DNA from: an uncultured OM182 clade bacterium
GTDB taxonomy: Bacteria > Pseudomonadota > Gammaproteobacteria > Pseudomonadales > Azotimanducaceae
Assembly: GCA_905182025.1 (NCBI GenBank)
Contig: CAJJAA010000037.1
Location: 1 to 64,000 of the forward strand
DNA: 64,000 nt
Direction of reading: 5' to 3'
A program made the position numbers and the translations under genes. Of this stretch, positions 62,613 through 64,000 are shown in pieces. The notes under the pieces are model-generated. The model had not been told where the DNA came from, searched no databases, and was given only the letters and a program-made list of their open reading frames with translations. Numbering within the stretch: the stretch's first letter is position 1; each line of letters begins with the position of its first letter.

Positions 62613-64000
62613 GTCGGTATCCTAGGCGAAAATGGACGCCATCATCTTGTAAGTCGTGCTGCGAGGCTTTGAAATCGTCAAATCCGTGAGCAAGATATAA
62701 TTCAATGCTAAATCCCGGCGAAGGCTTCACCACCACCCCGACACCAATGCTGGCGAGATCTGATTGTCCGCTAGCGATAGAATCTTTGTGATTCTCTCCG
62801 CGGCCCCAATCAAAGAACCCGATAAAGTCAATCCAGACGGGCAGGTCGGGCCGATAGTGTGCCTCAAGCGAGGCGAGATAAGCGTTGTCCCGAACGACTT
62901 GGTTCTGGCGGTAGCCACGTATCGTTTGGATGCCGCCAAGCGCGTATTTCTCGATAGATAAAAGCGGGTCGGCGGCATATTGCACGAGAGCTCTCGCCGT
63001 GATGTGGAGTTTTTGCGTAAGAAGTCTTGAATATTGAACCTGAGCTAGATAACTAGTGAACTGACCATCCGGTGAGTCACTACTTTTTGTGGCGTCAAAT
63101 TTTGAAGTGCCTCTTGAGATCAAAAAGCGAGCGGCTAAAGAGTCGTTAATATTCCGTTCCGTATAAGCGATGGCGACCCGTATAGGCGCGACCCTGCTTT
63201 CGCCATTGATTGCGCCTTCAGAAAAAGAAAACGGTTGGCCTAGCAATGTTGTTCGATTTCGTCTGACGTCAAGTGACAGTTGCAAGGATAGTTCACTAGA
63301 AAGTGTTTTCTGAATGGGCCAATTCAGCATCACGCCGAGTGATTCAGTTTCACTCTCCACATCAATGTTATCAAAAGGTTCTTCAATAACGGACGAGTCG
63401 CTCAGTGCGTATTGAATTTGTAGACTAGTGCCCCCTGATAGTAACGGCAGGAAGATCGTTGCGTCCCGTGCATCTAGCCCTTTGGTCACAGAAGAGCCTA
63501 TTTGAAGCGTCTCGCCCCAGCCGGTCAAGTTACTAGCGCTGGCCGTCAGCGTTGCGGCTTGACTACCAATCGATGGAGATCGATCGTTTGCTACATCTAA
63601 TGCCAGGCTAAATCTGGGGTTGGTTTCAACATCAAGCGCTAGCATTGCTTCTCCGGGACGAATGCCGGCAGCTACTCTTGCGTCAATTCGGGATACCGAC
63701 GGGTCTTGTTCGAGTAGTTTGAGGGCGTCCTGTAGTTGAACCAGATTAAAGGGTTCGCTTATCTTCAGCCGACTGTTGATATATCTATTTCTTAAGCGGC
63801 TAGAAATTTGTAATTCAGTAATCTTGCCGGTGATGAAGTCTAGCTGAAGTTCCCCATTGTTAATCCGTTGGTCAGGGATGACCATGCCCGTATTGACAAA
63901 GCCATTGCTCACATACAATCTGTTAATGCTGTCTTTGGTCGCAAGTAATTCTGACGTTTCTACGTTTTTTCCTGTCACCGTTAACAGCAGCGCTGAAACT
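62602..64000 (-). CDS. TpsB-type outer-membrane transporter (two-partner secretion), 5' end outside window
   Basis: The frame is open to the right edge of the window, so the signal peptide and start lie beyond it. The visible part (about 465 residues) has the end of a POTRA domain (VSNGFVNTGMVIPDQRI near the edge), then the 16-stranded beta-barrel region with the family motif GIQTIRGYRQNQ and a C-terminal strand ending in Phe, typical of Omp85-superfamily proteins. TpsB exports its TpsA partner across the outer membrane. Its stop overlaps the TpsA start by 11 bp, and the order B then A is a known arrangement. Confidence 0.9.
   Translation of the reverse strand, partial: VSALLLTVTGKNVETSELLATKDSINRLYVSNGFVNTGMVIPDQRINNGELQLDFITGKITELQISSRLRNRYINSRLKISEPFNLVQLQDALKLLEQDPSVSRIDARVAAGIRPGEAMLALDVETNPRFSLALDVANDRSPSIGSQAATLTASASNLTGWGETLQIGSSVTKGLDARDATIFLPLLSGGTSLQIQYALSDSSVIEEPFDNIDVESETESLGVMLNWPIQKTLSSELSLQLSLDVRRNRTTLLGQPFSFSEGAINGESRVAPIRVAIAYTERNINDSLAARFLISRGTSKFDATKSSDSPDGQFTSYLAQVQYSRLLTQKLHITARALVQYAADPLLSIEKYALGGIQTIRGYRQNQVVRDNAYLASLEAHYRPDLPVWIDFIGFFDWGRGENHKDSIASGQSDLASIGVGVVVKPSPGFSIELYLAHGFDDFKASQHDLQDDGVHFRLGYRHAF

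Overview
The window looks like a chromosomal stretch of a free-living, probably marine gammaproteobacterium. The pointers are a prpF-acnD pair, a two-partner secretion locus, a Fur-box-like palindrome, lipoprotein and Sec signals of Gram-negative type, and many acyl-CoA and oxidoreductase genes of the kind seen in lipid-, steroid- or xenobiotic-degrading marine bacteria. The taxonomic guess is inference; there is no rRNA or tRNA gene in the window to anchor it.

Layout. (1) 1-3153 (+): a GMC oxidoreductase cut by the window edge, a gluconate-dehydrogenase-subunit-3-like partner and a LarA-type nickel-pincer enzyme, tightly packed. (2) 9870-3180 (-): seven same-strand genes with gaps of at most 73 bp, coding for a three-subunit molybdenum hydroxylase (FAD, 2Fe-2S, Mo subunits), a MoaD/ThiS-like protein, a dienelactone-hydrolase-type enzyme, a cysteine-cluster protein and a cytochrome P450. 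(3) 10.4-32.9 kb: a mixed catabolic region with three crotonase-fold enzymes, an acyl-CoA dehydrogenase, an acyl-CoA thioesterase-like protein, a dimethylglycine-dehydrogenase-like enzyme, an LLM-class oxidoreductase, an epoxide-hydrolase-like enzyme, a ferredoxin-type aldo/keto reductase, a PHP phosphodiesterase, a sulfatase, an MsbA-like ABC exporter, an MFS carrier and a phosphohexomutase. (4) 33.4-47.2 kb: a YghU-like GST, a MATE pump translationally coupled to an HxlR regulator, two more carriers, an O-acyltransferase, small housekeeping-type genes, a gutted DHFR-family gene and prpF-acnD. (5) 47.5-53.2 kb: a DDN-type (F420/flavin) protein, then a minus-strand run with an NTF2-like secreted protein, a calycin-like protein, an orphan LanC-like toroid protein and an Arg-rich secreted protein, followed by a TauD-type dioxygenase.

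(6) 53.2-64.0 kb is different: it is rich in decayed genes. It holds a lipoprotein gene with three in-frame stops, a frameshifted DUF805 gene, a DUF2779 C-terminal remnant, and a TpsA (filamentous-haemagglutinin-like) exoprotein gene broken by about eight indels across a 417-bp tandem repeat. Between them lie an intact MATE pump and a small Fur-box-preceded operon of unknown function, including a 33-residue membrane peptide. The TpsB outer-membrane partner of the broken TpsA appears intact up to the window edge.

I found no CRISPR array, no tRNA or rRNA, no complete insertion sequence and no integrase. The strongest candidates for something undescribed are the Mo-hydroxylase/P450 gene run, the orphan LanC-like neighbourhood, the Fur-box micro-operon and the decaying repeat array of tpsA.
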